The notes: a model not told the origin generated them from the letters alone. DNA of 64,000 bases from Taenia hydatigena (GCA_036345935.2 JADWOT020001184.1:1-64000); one strand, 5' to 3'; positions 22,660-36,097 are shown, counted from the first letter of the stretch. Numbers and translations: made by a program.

Positions 22660-25600
22660 AACACATGATTGTTAAATTATGTCTCTCGTCAGGAAGGACA
22701 CGGCAAGGAGGTTAATAGTGATAAATTTGAGAGTTCTGTTGTGCTCCAAATAACGTGTAATTTTTGAGATTATGCACTAGTTTTAGTAATCCATTTGTAA
22801 CACATCACTGTGTGAGAGTAAAACAATCCCAATACGACATTTTCGTTCGCCACTGCCCCAAGCATGCACTGATCCAGCAACTCATCGACTGGACTCAAGT
22901 TTTTGTAACCATCGAGGAAGTTTAAGCATGATACGAGGTGTGGAGCCGAATTCCCTGTTCCTTCAACCCCCCATTTATCGCATTCAGCACCGCAACCCAC
23001 TACGCAAGCTTGACGCGGTCTCGTAACTCAAGTAGCTTTACAAAATCAACTTGTCGCTCATCACAGTATACGTGGCAATGAGTAGAAGTATGCAACACCT
23101 CTAAAAACCCCAACACTTCGGGCACATTCGCATCGGGTAGCCATGAGCTCCTCCAACGCTACCTGGCTAGAGAAGTACTAATACACAAACAAAGGAGCAT
23201 CTCAGTCTTAACTTGGGTGCACAACTGTTTCGAGGTTGACAATGGCACACAACTACCCATTTTGCTTGAAGACGACAAAAACGGTTACATTAGCAAATTG
23301 GGCCTCCAGTGCCGCACAGGTGTGCCATCAAGGGGGCAAATCAAGTGAGGCTCTAAGAATGGGCTGACAAAGCAGAGAGCTCAAGGAGCGCATTCATCTT
23401 TTAGCTCTAGCATTTAAGGACATCCCAGAAAACGGAAGGCCGTTTGGTTGACTCTAATAACGTGACACTGAGAAAGTACCGATTCCCTCATATAGGATAA
23501 AATCGATTGTCTTCGAAGTGGAGGAATGTATCTTTTGAAGCGGTGGAAGTGACCACTGCGGTGATAAACGAGTCACCATCCTTCGACTCCACCCATGTTG
23601 TTTTATGAAAAGATTCGGAATAGGAACGCAGTAGTGGATGGATGGGTTAGATGAATGCGCACATCAGTCTTGGACTCATTAAAGATTGAAAGAACACAAG
23701 GTGGGATGAGAATTAAGCCATCAGTAAAAGAAGTGTCACTTGGAGCCAGTCGGAGTAAATAAATGCATGAGTGGGTAGACTTCAGTAATATGCATGTGGT
23801 TGTGCCAAAGGATTTGAAGTAGTGTGATGTTTAACTAAATCCAAGAGGAGTGAGGACACAAAAAAGTGCTAAAGATGGAGAGTACATGGTGTCGAAGATG
23901 GACGGTGGGTTAAATGATATGCTTCGTAGCGACTATGCACGTAGGAATTCAAAAAGACCTTCGAGCACTTTATTAGCTGGTTTTGTACTCATCCACAATG
24001 ATAGCGATACACTCCCCCATCTGTAGATTCGCTGCTTGGAGCTATTTTATCGAGGTGTCAAACGGCGCAGTATTATAATCTTTATGATTTTAAGGTCATG
24101 ACTGACAGACAATTCAGCAATGGGTCATGCCCTAGGCTTAAGATGTGAGTCGGTCCAATTGAACTGCCTTTTGAGTACTTATAAGCGATCGCCTCAAGGC
24201 ACAAGTTTTTCAGCATTAAGGCTGAAGCCATTGAATGCAAAGAATGAAATTGATGACACGGGTCAATAATTTCCAACTTCATGGGCGAAGGGCGAATGGG
24301 TCACCAGATGAGCACTGTTAAGCGCTTTGCTTGTCATCGTCGGATTCGGTGATAGGCTGCAGAGATAGAAGCTTCCACCAATTCGGCTGGTGAGGATGAT
24401 ATCTACGCCACCTTTCGATGCCCACTCAAAAGCACTTGGTTCTTTGACATGCCACTATCCCCACCAGTAATCGTGAGCTATCCAATTTGGTGAGGTTAAT
24501 GCAAGTGACAAATCAGAATGTCCTAGCGACAACTTTATCCGAGAATAATCTGGCATTTATTTGTCACACTTCATCGGAATAGCGGCAAGTTGTATGGAAT
24601 CTTAGGTAAAGAACCGCGAAAATGAGGACCAGGTCTCCCTAGCATGCATATGCAAACTAAGGGCGCTTACAAATTTTCTAACGGTGCGAAAAATGTCTTT
24701 ATAACCTAAAACCAAAATAACTTTTACTAGGAGCCATTTTTTAGGGCACATTGCAGAATTTTCACTGACCTTAGTTTATTTATTCTGTTCTATTCGACTT
24801 CATTACTTAAAGTTTTCGTGGAACTATTCGCAGCTGAATCTTCTTGAACCCAATTTTGCTTGCAATTATAAAGCATTAGAATTCGAGAGCCTCATAGCTT
24901 TTTAAAACTGTTTGATTTGGATAAATAGTGGTTCCTGGATTTGGTCGAGCTGTGGAATGTGCCTTGAAGTCAGCGGCCGTGTGGTTCAAATCAGTAGGAC
25001 AGGGTGGTGACGCTACTTCACCGTCAGCTGCTTGGGCATGAAATCTATTTGCTTGCAAAAACTTGGAACACCCATGGCGATTCTTATTGTACTGACACAG
25101 TTTGTTGCCCACCATCAAATAGTGACTAGCCTTTCTTCATTTTCTTCATTAGTGTTTCAGAGTAAGCTGTCTTAGTAGCTGTGTCCAACTTTAGGATAGA
25201 AGGAAAGAAAAAAGATCAAGTGACTCATGAAAAAAAGGAACTAGTACTCAATAGCATCACAGATGTGATTTATGTAGAGGAGTGCAAAGAATCCTCACTA
25301 TTCGTGAGACTCTTGTGGATTGCGCAGATGAGTGACTAGGGAAGAGCGGAACTATTGTGGAAAAAAAGGACGGTTGTCAGGCAATTAGGCAATTAAAACA
25401 GGATTTAAAACCAAGTGCCTATTCCCTCTTTCTTATGGAACATTGGGTCTATCAACCCTTATTCAGACTCATCATCCCATCAGCGGGCTAAGTTTGTCGA
25501 CTTTATAATGACTTCTTCACTTCTGCAAAACAAGAACTCGAAGACCCTCCTTCCATTTCTGCAAGGTTGCACAAGACTCAGCAACTATTCGTCTTCGCCA

Positions 25601-26080
25601 TAACAGGTGAATTTATTGTAAGTGGGGTGGTGCTTAATACAATTACCACTCTAACTGAAGCGCTGACGTAATCGCACACCGAAGAGTGGCGCACAAATCC
25701 TGTGAAAAGAATTTAAGCAAATAAGTGTTAGAATTTGGCGGTGGCACTATTTACTCAAATCTGAATTATCGCATTGTAATGGCCACTTAAAGTTAACCTA
25801 TTTTACGTCTAGCTGCATTTACTTACCTATTCGTCCATTTTAATGCTTGTCTGTCCACCTAACAAAGGGAAAGTTGAGAACTGGCACAGCGAAGGGTGAT
25901 TTGGGTATGAAGATGTGCGGATATGAGGCACGCTCTACTCTGAACCAAACAGCTACTGCGATAACCTATTGTAGAGTAAGGAAAAAGTAGACGGGAAGCA
26001 GAGTCCACTGCATTTTGTTTGTGCCAGAGAAGGAGGACGCAGCTCCAGTCACGAAGTCACTTTATCATTGTTAAGGAACA
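22660..26080. other. No gene recognised; fragment of R2 environment
   Basis: No coding stretch is convincing. At about 24540-24740 a degenerate match to 3060-3200 is visible (shared ATAACCTAAAAC and TTTTACTAGGA/TTTTACTCAGGA words), so repeat debris extends here. Confidence 0.35.
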
Positions 26081-27600
26081 CGATCAAGAATGCCGTGGTC
26101 TCGCACATAGACACAGGCATTAAGACGGTGTCCAGCTCAGCCTATGGCGGTCCTCACCCATCACCAGCTCGCAACTAGACGCATACCCGCACGTCACACC
26201 CTCGTGTTGACTCACCTACATTCAGGTAACAAAGACATCTCCTTCGACATTTTGTGCCATTAATTATAGCTAGTCGTTGTTATCTACGCAGCAGATACGT
26301 AGGAATTCCAGTTTATAACGGAAGCAAACAAATTTGCAACACTGACAATTCGTTATTCGGCTCTAGTTACTCCTCACACCATCCCACAAACTTGCCATGA
26401 GTTATTAAATTCCCTAAAATAAGTTATTTTCTCGGTCAATAAATAGTAAATTTAGGCCGCTTGCAATCACGGTGATGATACTCGGAGGTATTTTTACTTC
26501 TGTGAAAGTAGTACCGTCTACTAGACGTCGTTAATGAGACATTCGACTTGACCCCAAATCCAACGACTACAAGACTACTGCCACCTCATTTTGCCACCAC
26601 TGATGACACATTGACTGACGTTTTTACCTCGGTCACGAGGCATTACTTCTATTAGCCCTTGTCCCACCCGTATAAGAACCGGTCCTTCATATCGAAGGGG
26701 AATATTAGCAGAGTCTTCTGAAATTTTACAAAATTATTTTCTTGATAGCCAAGGTGTTGAGGAGACGCTATTTACTGAATAGCACCGAAATATTGCCAGC
26801 TTCTATAGTGTTCCATTTGTATCACTCACACGTCAACATAGAGCTGTCACCGTTTCTCACGCCAGCGCTCACCTACAAACCCTATCACACCAAAGTCAGC
26901 GTTGTGCGCCGTTACATCGCCAGCGAATGAGAAGAAGCATAAAGCTGTGTCAAATCCTGGTTGGATGAAAGCCATCAAATCAGCACGCGTCATGTGATTG
27001 GTGCTGCTCACAACTCACTCACAACCGTCATAGCTAAGCAGACTTATATATCAAAGAAACTGTGATCTAGAGGCTGGTGGTTATGGGGTGCACATCATAT
27101 TACAACCACCACACTTTGTATCCAAAGGCGCCTCCGTCACACTCAACTCGGGTGGTGCCACCCACGGGTTGACGAAAGGTAGGAGTGCGCACCAGACGAG
27201 TTGCGTGTCAATTGGCTAAACAGGGCGAGCCACGTGGAGTTTATGCGTCAGCAGTCACCACATTCGACCGCAAATGCGTTTGGGTAGAACGCAGAAATGA
27301 TCCATTCAATATTTTCATCAGAGTGTGCCACATTTTATCAGGATCGTGCTGTTAATATCTTGTCAGTAGCACCTTTTCTCTTGCCTAACGGGAGAACTGG
27401 CTGGTATGGTGGTGGCTAATGAGACGGATGCTAGAGTTTGTTCTTGCCACAATCATAAAAGGAGTATCTGAAATTGATTGTAGTTAAGATTCGAAAGCTT
27501 AGCATAACTATATCATCTTACTACAGTTTCCTGGCCTCCACCATATTTTGACAGTACACCAGGTCAGTCTTTTTCGTTTTAGATCCCCTTTCCTAACAAG
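26080..27600 (+). repeat. HSP70-flank repeat, copy B (no HSP70 ORF)
   Basis: This is the most complete free copy. 26080-26160 and 26505-26640 match 30115-30340. 26640-26790 matches the decayed coding-like segment of copy A. 26820-27060 is HSP70-promoter-like, with CACCTACAAACC, GAATGAGAAGAAGC and a TATATA at about 27044. 27120-27300 and 27330-27430 match the tails of A and F, and 27520-27600 matches 30470-30530 and 52915-53000. No HSP70 coding sequence follows the promoter-like part. Confidence 0.6.
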
Positions 27601-28430
27601 ATCTATCTTTAGTGAGATAGATTTGATTAAGGCATGTCCATGCATAATGGATCATTTCACCCATTGAGGGGACGTGAGACCGGAGAAGGAAGTGGGAAGA
27701 GGTAACCTTGGTATATTCTATCCTGGTCTCATATGCAGAATGAGGGTAGTAGTGTAGAAGATTTGTGACAGCTCACACGCTAAAGCTTTCCTTGCGAAGG
27801 GGAAGGTTATGCAAAGACGATTTCAGCTTCCATTTGGTAGGCTAGCCGGTCAGTCAACAATAATGGAATCACGCGTCTTGTGTTTAGCTGGACGTCTTGG
27901 TCGTGGCTGAGGGAGTGTGCAGGAAGATCTATGAGTGTTGAATCTGATGGAAAACGTGAATAGCTCCATGAGGCTCATTAGGTTTGAATGGAAATACTCT
28001 TAGCTTTGATCGGGACTACACTAAATGTTATTTTGAGTCGATACATGCCCATTAGAGAAACGGCCTCTCTGTCAAAATTACGCATTGTTTGATTATTTGC
28101 ATTCCTTCTGTCGCCTTTATCGCCTTCCAGGTGCCTTTGCCTTTCGACGGTTGGCACCAAAGGCAATGGCTGGCGGCTACCAGCCGAATGTTAGAGCTGA
28201 TTTCAAGTCATTTAAGGTCCTTATGTATGGGGTTATAATGTACGGGACACATCACATAGGGGTTGGTTTCTATATCGAGTTCCGAGCTGCTTGGTAGCAA
28301 TATGAGTTTCTGCGCTTCTCTGTCGTGAACTTTTTTCTACTCTTTTATTCTAAAATTTATTTATATTAAACTGAGGGTGAACGCTTCCTCTTGTCGTAAT
28401 ACCACGGCTGTGCATGTGAGGCTAATGTTC
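27601..28430. other. No gene recognised
   Basis: Short ORFs only and no repeat match noticed. Confidence 0.35.
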
Positions 28431-28439
28431 ATTGCAAAT

Positions 28440-28900
28440 GTAAATAAATGTGCGCGTGTGTGTGTCCTATACAGAGGGGGTGGTGGTAGGAGAGAGGAAC
28501 CAAGACATGTACCTTAACAAAAGGAGAAGTAGAAGAGAAGTGCCTAAAAGTAAAAAGGGAAACAGCACACCAGTAGTGAAGAATAAATGAATGAATGCGA
28601 TGGAAGTAAAGTGAACATATATGAATTGAGAGATGCATGGAGAAGGAAATGTAGAATAGGAAAGAAGGAAGAAAGGGAAGAAATGTCGTTTTATAAATAA
28701 TAGAGGTTGAAGAGGGAGTGAGAAGTAGAGACATCCACTAGTAGGCTATGAGTTGTTGAAGTCAAGAAAAGGAAGAAGTGTATTAAATAAAAGGCAGGAA
28801 GGAAGAAGGTAGCAAGAGGAATGGACGTAAAAAACAGGGAATAATGAAGAGAAGGGGGAAGAAATAGCCTCTACCAATGCTAGTGAAAAGCCAGGTCTTA
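28440..28900 (-). repeat. Pyrimidine-tract repeat R5, copy at 28.5 kb
   Basis: The minus strand is CT-rich. It shares with 38280-38440 (plus) a specific non-low-complexity end, CTTGACTTCAAC..TAGCCTACTAGT(A/G)GATG. The tract is therefore a copied unit, not only biased composition. Its long ORFs are low-complexity shadows. Confidence 0.5.
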
Positions 28901-28904
28901 ACCC

Positions 28905-29835
28905 GCTCTTGTGATTGTTTGATCTGCCACCCGCAAAATCTCTCTGACCAAAAAGTGGAACTTGCGAGTTCAAGTCCAGCTACCCTGCTTAACTCTTTGC
29001 CATTCTGAAACCAACTAATTTAAAATATTCGCGAGTGGTGCTACACTGAGACTAAAATTTAATGATTTGGTTCCTTCCATGCAACCATTCATACAACAGT
29101 AGCCCATTATAGATCCTCCGATTTCTCCATGTGTTGAGAAATAGAGACATCTTTGCAAGAATGTGACAAAAAATTAGCATACACAGTTTGGGTACATTCT
29201 TTAATTTTATCTAACCAGTTCCAAAAATTTTAACAGAAATGGGATATGCATCAATTGTGGTAAATTTGTCAGTTCAATGTAATTAGCAATGTTGCTCACA
29301 ATGTGACTAAGGAATACATTCATCTAAAGCAACAAGATTCGTGGACGATATCGATGTGCAGCGTTGGCTTCTTCTGGTGGCTAACATGCGCAAAGCGCCC
29401 TTCCCCACACTGATATTAGGTCGCAAGGCATTGAAGCGAAGCGATGTTTGCTCAGGCTGCATGATCAGCTACGTCGATACTCCTTTTCGCCTAGTCTGTG
29501 GCCTTCGGGTTCCCCACCACGCCATTAATAATAGGTCCACCTCCGCAGCGATTCAGCCAGTTTGTCATCCGAGGCGCAACTACTTCAAGATAAGACATTT
29601 CAAGTCATACGAACTGCACATTCACCTCTTCTTTAGGCACACACTTCTCCTCGCAGAGTTAACAGGTGGGTGACACAAAGACCGACTGTGAGAAAGATAG
29701 AACATCAAAAGTAGAAGTGAATGAATTGTACACTTCCCAATTCACCTGTAAATCTGCAAATATCACCCTTTTATTCGGTGCGATTTGGTTACGGTGTGTG
29801 TTGCATTAACGTTAGCCAACCTGGATGCAACTGAT
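28905..29835. other. No gene recognised
   Basis: A 110-codon open frame at 29341-29673 (plus) lacks recognisable motifs and splice context. It is left unassigned. Confidence 0.3.
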
Positions 29836-29839
29836 AATC

Positions 29840-30075
29840 ATTCAGGCCTACGGAGCAACCCCACAGGCAGAGATGTACACATAAGTGTTGCCTCTTCAAT
29901 GCTGCTTGGCTCAACTCGTCAGTAAAGAACACTTGTCTTCTCACTACTTGGGCTTTCTACAGGTGCAGGTAGTCGTTCAGAGCTTCCCGCTGCTCCTGAT
30001 CGGTCCTGAGCATTCTGGTGATCTCAAGACTTCCCACTGCCTTCCGGGCGGCCAAGTTGACACTTAAAGTGTATC
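29840..30075 (-). pseudogene. Coding-like fragment with an internal TAG
   Basis: The minus strand reads AARKAVGSLEITRMLRTDQE, then REALNDYLHL, a TAG near 29960, and in the same frame KAQVVRRQVFFTDELSQAAL. Composition is that of a helical, charged protein. A donor overlapping the stop (CACCT/GTAGAA) could make it an exon end instead. The family is unknown. It sits directly before repeat copy C. Confidence 0.3.
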
Positions 30076-30109
30076 AATGGTAGCTCTACTTCCGGAGTCA
30101 ATTCTACGC

Positions 30110-30345
30110 TGTAAATGGACGCAATTAAGATGACTGGGGTCTCGTACACTGAAACAGGCATGACGACGGTCTCTGGCTCAGTCTATAACGCCAAAGTAGC
30201 ACCGTCCACTAGACGTCGTTGATCAGACATTCGACTTGACCCAAAATCCAACGAAAACATGGCTACTGCCACTCATTGTGCTGCCACTGGTGACACATTG
30301 ATTGACGCCGTTGCCTTAGCCGAAAACTACCAATTTTGTTGAGCC
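30110..30345 (+). repeat. HSP70-flank repeat, partial copy C
   Basis: Matches 26080-26160 and 26505-26640 (shared CTAGACGTCGTT, GACATTCGACTTGACCC and CACTG(A/G)TGACACATTGA words). The promoter-like half is missing; the copy stops exactly where a telomere-like array begins. Confidence 0.5.
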
Positions 30346-30362
30346 CCTAACCCTAATCCTAA
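30345..30362. repeat. Interstitial telomere-like array
   Basis: Three CCCTAA-type units, one altered to TCCTAA, begin at the end of repeat copy C. Confidence 0.55.
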
Positions 30363-30369
30363 TTAGGAC

Positions 30370-31635
30370 GACAAGTGTAGGATAAATGTTCTCCACTGCT
30401 ATCGATCGTAGATAAGCTTATAAAGTTTGGCATGATTAAAGCATTTTACTGCGGTAATTTGCTAATCACAACACTCGGTAGCCTGGATACCGCCTTATAT
30501 TGACAGTACACTATAAAACGCGCGGTCGTTGGCGAGTCGTGAGCACGCAGGTGGAAGTAATTTGGGATGGGAGAGATAGAGCACCCCCTTTTTATTATTG
30601 CCGAACCCATTTCCACCAACATTCATTTAATCCCAATTTTTTTTCTGCCAATCCTTATCGATGTAGGATAGTTGGCAAAGAAGAACCCACCTGTGTGATG
30701 ATCAAATTTCTACTCACCGACTCAATGCTAGTCGTCTGAAACCAAATCACTAACATGCAGTGCGATAGAAGGGCACAAAGAGATGGTAGAGCGTGACGCC
30801 GTAGCATTCAATGGTTTATTCTGTTTAGCACGAGCGAAGACCAGAAGTCATCCTCACATTCCACTTTTCATTCGATGCGATAGAGGTAAACGCAAAAGAA
30901 ATCAGGCAACCATTCTGATCCCATGATCCAAAATCATTCATACAGCAACATTGGCTTCGTAACCCACGACTCATAAATGGTCACCTGTACCGTAATCTAG
31001 ACCCGACTTTGACGCACTCACTCCCCTTCATAATAACTAATCAGCATTGCTGCACATAGAGATTGCGGTAATTAGAGCTTCTAAGTTAAGGTTCAAGAAA
31101 TACCCATTTTGGTGCTTTTCAGAGCAAACGAACATTCGTGCTGCTAGAATTTATTGCTCTGAGACCTTGGAGCCTTCAGCCTATAGTGAAAAACTTAATT
31201 AATGCATGAAAGTTTGGTATGTGTCAAGAGTGTTAGCTTCGCTTTTACACACACATCCTTTAGCATCAACCAAGGAAGGAGAGTGAGTGTCGCGCCACAG
31301 CACGATTGTTTTGTTGTTGGGCATCATGCGTTGGCTGATGTTTAAGAGGACAATGTGACAGTGCTGTTAGTGTTCAGAAATGTGCGGGACTAATGCTTGG
31401 CAGAACATCTTTGTTGTCCAGCTAGGCTTGCAAGCCTAGACTGAAATGCATATGAGTCCCTATCAGAAGCGTTACCATCTATTCTCTGTGCTGTTCCCGA
31501 GAGAGCTAAAGAGAAATCATTGTTTTCACTGTCGTTTCTCTTTGATATTAGCTTCGGCACTCCAAAGAGTATAGTCAGCAGAATAGGTAAATGCATAACG
31601 TACACCGAAGAAGGGGGAAATAACATGAGTGCTGT
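30370..31635. other. No gene; small repeat matches
   Basis: 30400-30530 resembles 52870-53000 (AGTTTGGCATGATT, then TTGACAGTA). 30755-30815 resembles 45404-45458 (AAAGAGATGGTAG(A/G)GCGT). Otherwise nothing. Confidence 0.35.
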
Positions 31636-31639
31636 CGTT

Positions 31640-32650
31640 ACATCGAATGCTCACAGCATGGCGCAGCATTTATAAGGGTGAGGATATGACCATTACCATA
31701 GTCTTTCCCATTGCACATCACGGGATAGGCAAAAAGTCCATAGCTCTGCAGAACGCCCATAGGCATTGCAGCATCATGGCCAGCTATCAAAACTGATAAA
31801 TCCCGCATGCCACAAATGTGTGGCGTATGAACTCGAGTGAGGCAACCAGGACATGGTATATGATGCTGGTAGGGTTGACGCCGATCACAAATTGCGATAA
31901 GGGCGAATTTATAAAATTTGACATAAAGTGCAAATACTTTAGTCTTCTTCCCTGCAAATCGCACCACGACTTAATGGGGTTTTGCTGTCTCCTTGATTTC
32001 CATCATACGCTAATAGAGTGGTCCGCTCTTCCACCCACCGGTTCTTTACTGACTTGACACTTTGATTCCACTGACTTCGGTGAGAGAATAAAGAGCCTGC
32101 CACCTCACTCGCGCGGCCATTTAATCACTACTTCTCTCAATTGTTGCACCAATGGAGGCGCGTCATAGGCATTTAAAACATTATGTGCGTGGTTTGAATT
32201 GACACTTTTATTATGCAAAGGTGTGTTGATGCGGGAAATAGGCGGCAGTGCGCGACCTCCCACCCTGTTCCGTTAGTTTTACCCACGATCTCTGTAGAGC
32301 CACCGTACAGCTCATCGCCTAATTCTTTGAGGCACAGATAAGGTAGATGCTACTGGTCTCGTCTTCTAGTTGTGCTATTAGGGCAAAATATAACCTGCAG
32401 TGAATTGGGTAATCTCGCATTCGCAATCCGGTGTGTGCCTGCCAGTAAGCACCTTACTGGTACCAAACCACAAGTTATGCTTAGCTTACTACCGCTTGTC
32501 CAATTACCTGACCCTATCCTTATTTTGCCCATGTTGCTCTCATATATTGCGTCTAAAGTTCAAGCCGACACAACCGATCGTTCATGCCCAATAAGTCATC
32601 TGTGTCACACATGCGTGATACATCACTCTTCAAAGCAACACAATCAGCAG
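31640..32650 (+). repeat. Dispersed repeat R2, long copy c
   Basis: Collinear with 2010-2960. The first palindrome-like site is near 31808 (GCCACAAATGTGTGGC) and the second near 32603 (GTGTCACACATGCGTGAT), again about 800 bp apart. The internal TCTGTAGAGCCACC block is near 32292. Degraded ORFs only. Confidence 0.6.
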
Positions 32651-35560
32651 CTTGTATTGTTTTCATAGAGCTGGGTCACTAACCTCAGATATCTACGTCT
32701 GACCACACTTTAAACAGCGTTTTACATCTCCAAGATCAAATCCATCCTAGCCCTAAACAACTCCTGCATGTGTGAACACTGTGTTTAGATATTCGACATC
32801 CGCTTCAATATATCTATTCTTCTATTAGGTAAAGTTATTGGCAACAAATCAATGCATCATAAAAGCATAACATCGTGATGATCACCCAACATAATCTTTC
32901 CAAATGGAACCTCGCCACGCTTTTCTTTTGACCTTGCTAATCTTGTTATCTATCTTTATTATGCGGTCATTTCTGTTGCAGCCAGGCATGCACATGCCTC
33001 GAACAGAATAGCTACCCAGCAGTCCACCCTAGATATCTTCCTGCTGGTGAGAATTTGAATCCACTAAAATTAAAGGCAAGCTTTGCTGCTATTTGGTGCC
33101 AAACACTGCCTCCTTATTGTTTGGAAACCGGGGTTGCGTTATTATCAGGAAGAAATTTTACTTGGTCCATCGCGCACTGGTTTACGTGGCCTGATTGCTA
33201 GCCTTGGCTTACGGAGCTTGTCATGCTTTCTACCTCAACTCTTAACAATGATTGTACTTGCACTTAACTTGGATTTCCAGCCGCTGAATTTGCTGCCCAT
33301 TTGCATTTATATTTGTGAACTCAGATTGTGCAATTTGCATTGTTGCTCCCAAAAAAATGCGGTTCTCACGGACAAATCTAAACAATATTGACGATGGTCC
33401 CTTTAGCAAGTGAAACCCACCACCTCCATGTACCCAAACTAATTCCACACGTGTAAAACAAGGTAATTCTGGACAGAAAGCTAGTGTGCACCCGTCTCAC
33501 CCTTTGTCAAGGTCAACGCTCACGGGGTCAAATCATGACTGAGCTTGTGACTTTACTCCCCATCAGCTCTTCCACCTGATGTGTCAGCAACGCTATGGCA
33601 CGAAGTGGTGGCATTACATTGTTGGTGTTTTGACTTATTTACCTAAGTGTCCTTATCTAGGTCTAAGTATTAACACATAGAGATACCTAAACGAATTCGG
33701 AACTATCTTAAAGGCTATTTACGTAGCTCAGAGCTATTTGAATTCCCATGCCCAAAACCATGCAGAAGGTAGGCACAGGAGAGCGCTGCAGGAACTGATG
33801 TTGATACCAGTCGTGAAACTCAGTGGGGATGAAGTAGATTCACTGAGTTGATGGTTCTCATTGCGCTTGCTGATTATTTTCAAAATGAACACGAAAGGCA
33901 ATACAAGTCTCGGCAAGTAGATCAATGAGGCATTGCAGATATCTGGTAGACTCTTGTATGCTTCAGCGTCTCTAGGCATGATGACTCTAATTATTTCAGA
34001 CTTTTCTGCTTACCGTTAAAACAGAAACCGCAATTTCATTTGGTGAGGGCATTTGAAGTTTATTTTTGAAAACTTAATTTTAAGCCCATTGCCACGTCAA
34101 GAACATACTCATTCACAATCGAGCATGCAGCGAATATGCGGAGTCTCGACCTATCCTGTTTCAAGGTTTGACATGATCGTGAGAATAGACATAACATAGC
34201 TTTTATATCAAGCACATATATGTGTGCTTAGTAGGCCTAGTCAGGTTCATTAAGTGCTGCACTTAACTGTTCACGTGGGCTTAACGATGGTAGTATTCTG
34301 CCTACAGCAAGACCATGCGCAAATGCGGTTGCACTTATGCGCTTAAGGGGCTTATCATAATTGCAGGAACCTAAAGTAAGGCATGAGCGGGAATTGGATG
34401 CAAGGTCAAGCATATAAATGCCAAAGAAAAAGGTTTTAACGCGAAGAAACTGTTAATATAGATGCCATTGCGTAAAGAGGTGCGGATCAACGATCTGCAA
34501 CTTTTGCGGCGTGTGCGACAGCTCATACGCGATGTGTAGCAGTTGGTTGAGCGCGCAAGCAACTCAAACTATTGGATTATTGCCCCTATGCATTGAGGCC
34601 GGAAATGGGACTGTTGGCCAGATGCAACAAAATCTAAATGGGTAAGCGGCCGAGGTCGTGTAAATAAGGAAACTGAGTAATTTGATATTAGGCATTAAGT
34701 TTGTAGAGACCATGACGTTGATATTGCAACCGTGCATGAAGAATGCTCTAATTATGTAGGCAATTCTGCAATGAAAAAAATCAGTACGCAACAGTATGAT
34801 GTCTTGTGGCTTTACCACTGGAGTTATCACGTAAATTAGAAAAGAGGCAAAGGTACTTAACTTGACAAGAGTAGAAATGGCGTTGAGACAAGGAAGTAAC
34901 TCACTGGCTGGAATAGTGCCACGCATCAGGGGCCAGTCGCCATCAGCTACCAGGAGGCAAAGAACGCCGAAATCCTTTTTCTCCACCAATCGTAATGGCC
35001 GCATTTTCATCCTACCCAAACCACGCCATCCGTCTTCTTCTTAGTTCACTCCACTCCTTAATTCCTTTCGACCTGCCTGTCAAAAATCATCATTGCCATA
35101 CTCGCATATCCAACGCTACTTACTCGCTTTACTCTTGGCAGCGAATGACACGACATGTACCTTAGTTTTAACGCAAGCTATGGCGTAAAAGCAGTCTTAA
35201 TGAGACGAAAGGAGGTCATTTGCTGCGCACGACAGCAATCGCGTTCCTCCATGTAAGCCCCTCTGTTTATTGACCGTTACCGTGCCGTAAAATCGTTGAG
35301 GGCAGGAAACGGACATATGTACTGCGCACCTGCGTGCCACACAATTGTGGCCAACTGTGGCTGAACTTCACAAGGGTTAGAGAAGGTGAAGCAGAGTTCA
35401 CGAATTAGGCCACTCTAAATATCACTTCTCATTACGGTTAGCACTTCATCTACATCCCCCACGAATGTTGCTAAATTCCCCATTAATGGTATTGTTTTAG
35501 AGAAAATCAACGGATGAGCGACTAAATCAGGACCTACCTATTCAAACTCTTAGCATCCAC
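32651..35560. other. No gene recognised
   Basis: Short ORFs only. A 20-bp word, TCTACGTCTGACCACACTTT near 32692, recurs inverted near 42017, a minor dispersed repeat. Confidence 0.35.
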
Positions 35561-35575
35561 CACAGTGTGAAGTGC

Positions 35576-36097
35576 ATGAAATGGCTAGACGTTTACCTCT
35601 GCAGGATGCTTTTACTTACAGGCGCAGAGGGATACCCAGAATATTATGATCGTGCAATAGAGTATTACAATAACATTAAAGTTTTATTTCGTGGCCCCGC
35701 ATTGAGAGTGTTTCCTGCTAATGCACACAATCCGATTAACTGTTTGATCACCACTTTATGTCGCTGCTCAAGGCTGTCGCCATAAGGGAGGAAACGCTGC
35801 AGGTGCGACTTGCCAGTACTGCGTTCGCTTCCTCCACTCGTCTATGCATGGACGTGTCTACGGCTGTTCCGCACTGGACATGCGTGAATGTTCTGAAGAA
35901 TGTGGAGAAGGAAGAGAATGGATGCAGCTGCGCAGTTATGACTGTGTCGTTATGTATCTTGATTGTCCTGATTTTAAACGTCGGGATTGTAAACACACCT
36001 GAATGCCGTAGCCGATGTCGTAACAGGCTCAATGTATGCAAAAGATGTTCAAGGCCATGGGATGCTTGGGGTTTATTCCCTTTTACAAGTTTTGTGA
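35576..36097 (+). CDS. Small cysteine-rich protein, possibly secreted
   Basis: Proposed exons are 35576-35741, 35773-35988 and 36027-36097, joined over introns of 31 and 38 nt (both GT-AG), giving about 150 residues. The N-terminus (MKWLDVYLCRMLLLTGAEG) is only weakly signal-peptide-like. The middle carries the cysteines: NCCRHKGG, ATCQYC, YGC, MRECSEECGEG, SYDC, YLDC, RDC, ten in all. It ends KDVQGHGMLGVYSLLQVL and TGA. A plus-strand AATAAA is at 36275-36280. The family is unknown. Alternatives: exon 1 begins at an acceptor TTTTACTTACAG (ends 35621), or the last exon uses the neighbouring frame. Very short introns fit tapeworm genes. Confidence 0.35.

Noticed and set aside
28920..28985. tRNA-like B-box (GAGTTCAAGTCC)
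   Set aside because: Flanking bases do not form a T-arm or acceptor stem.
26500..30340. Repeats considered as a reverse-transcriptase or transposase-bearing element
   Set aside because: No RT, integrase, transposase or gag motif is recognisable in any frame, so they are reported only as repeats.
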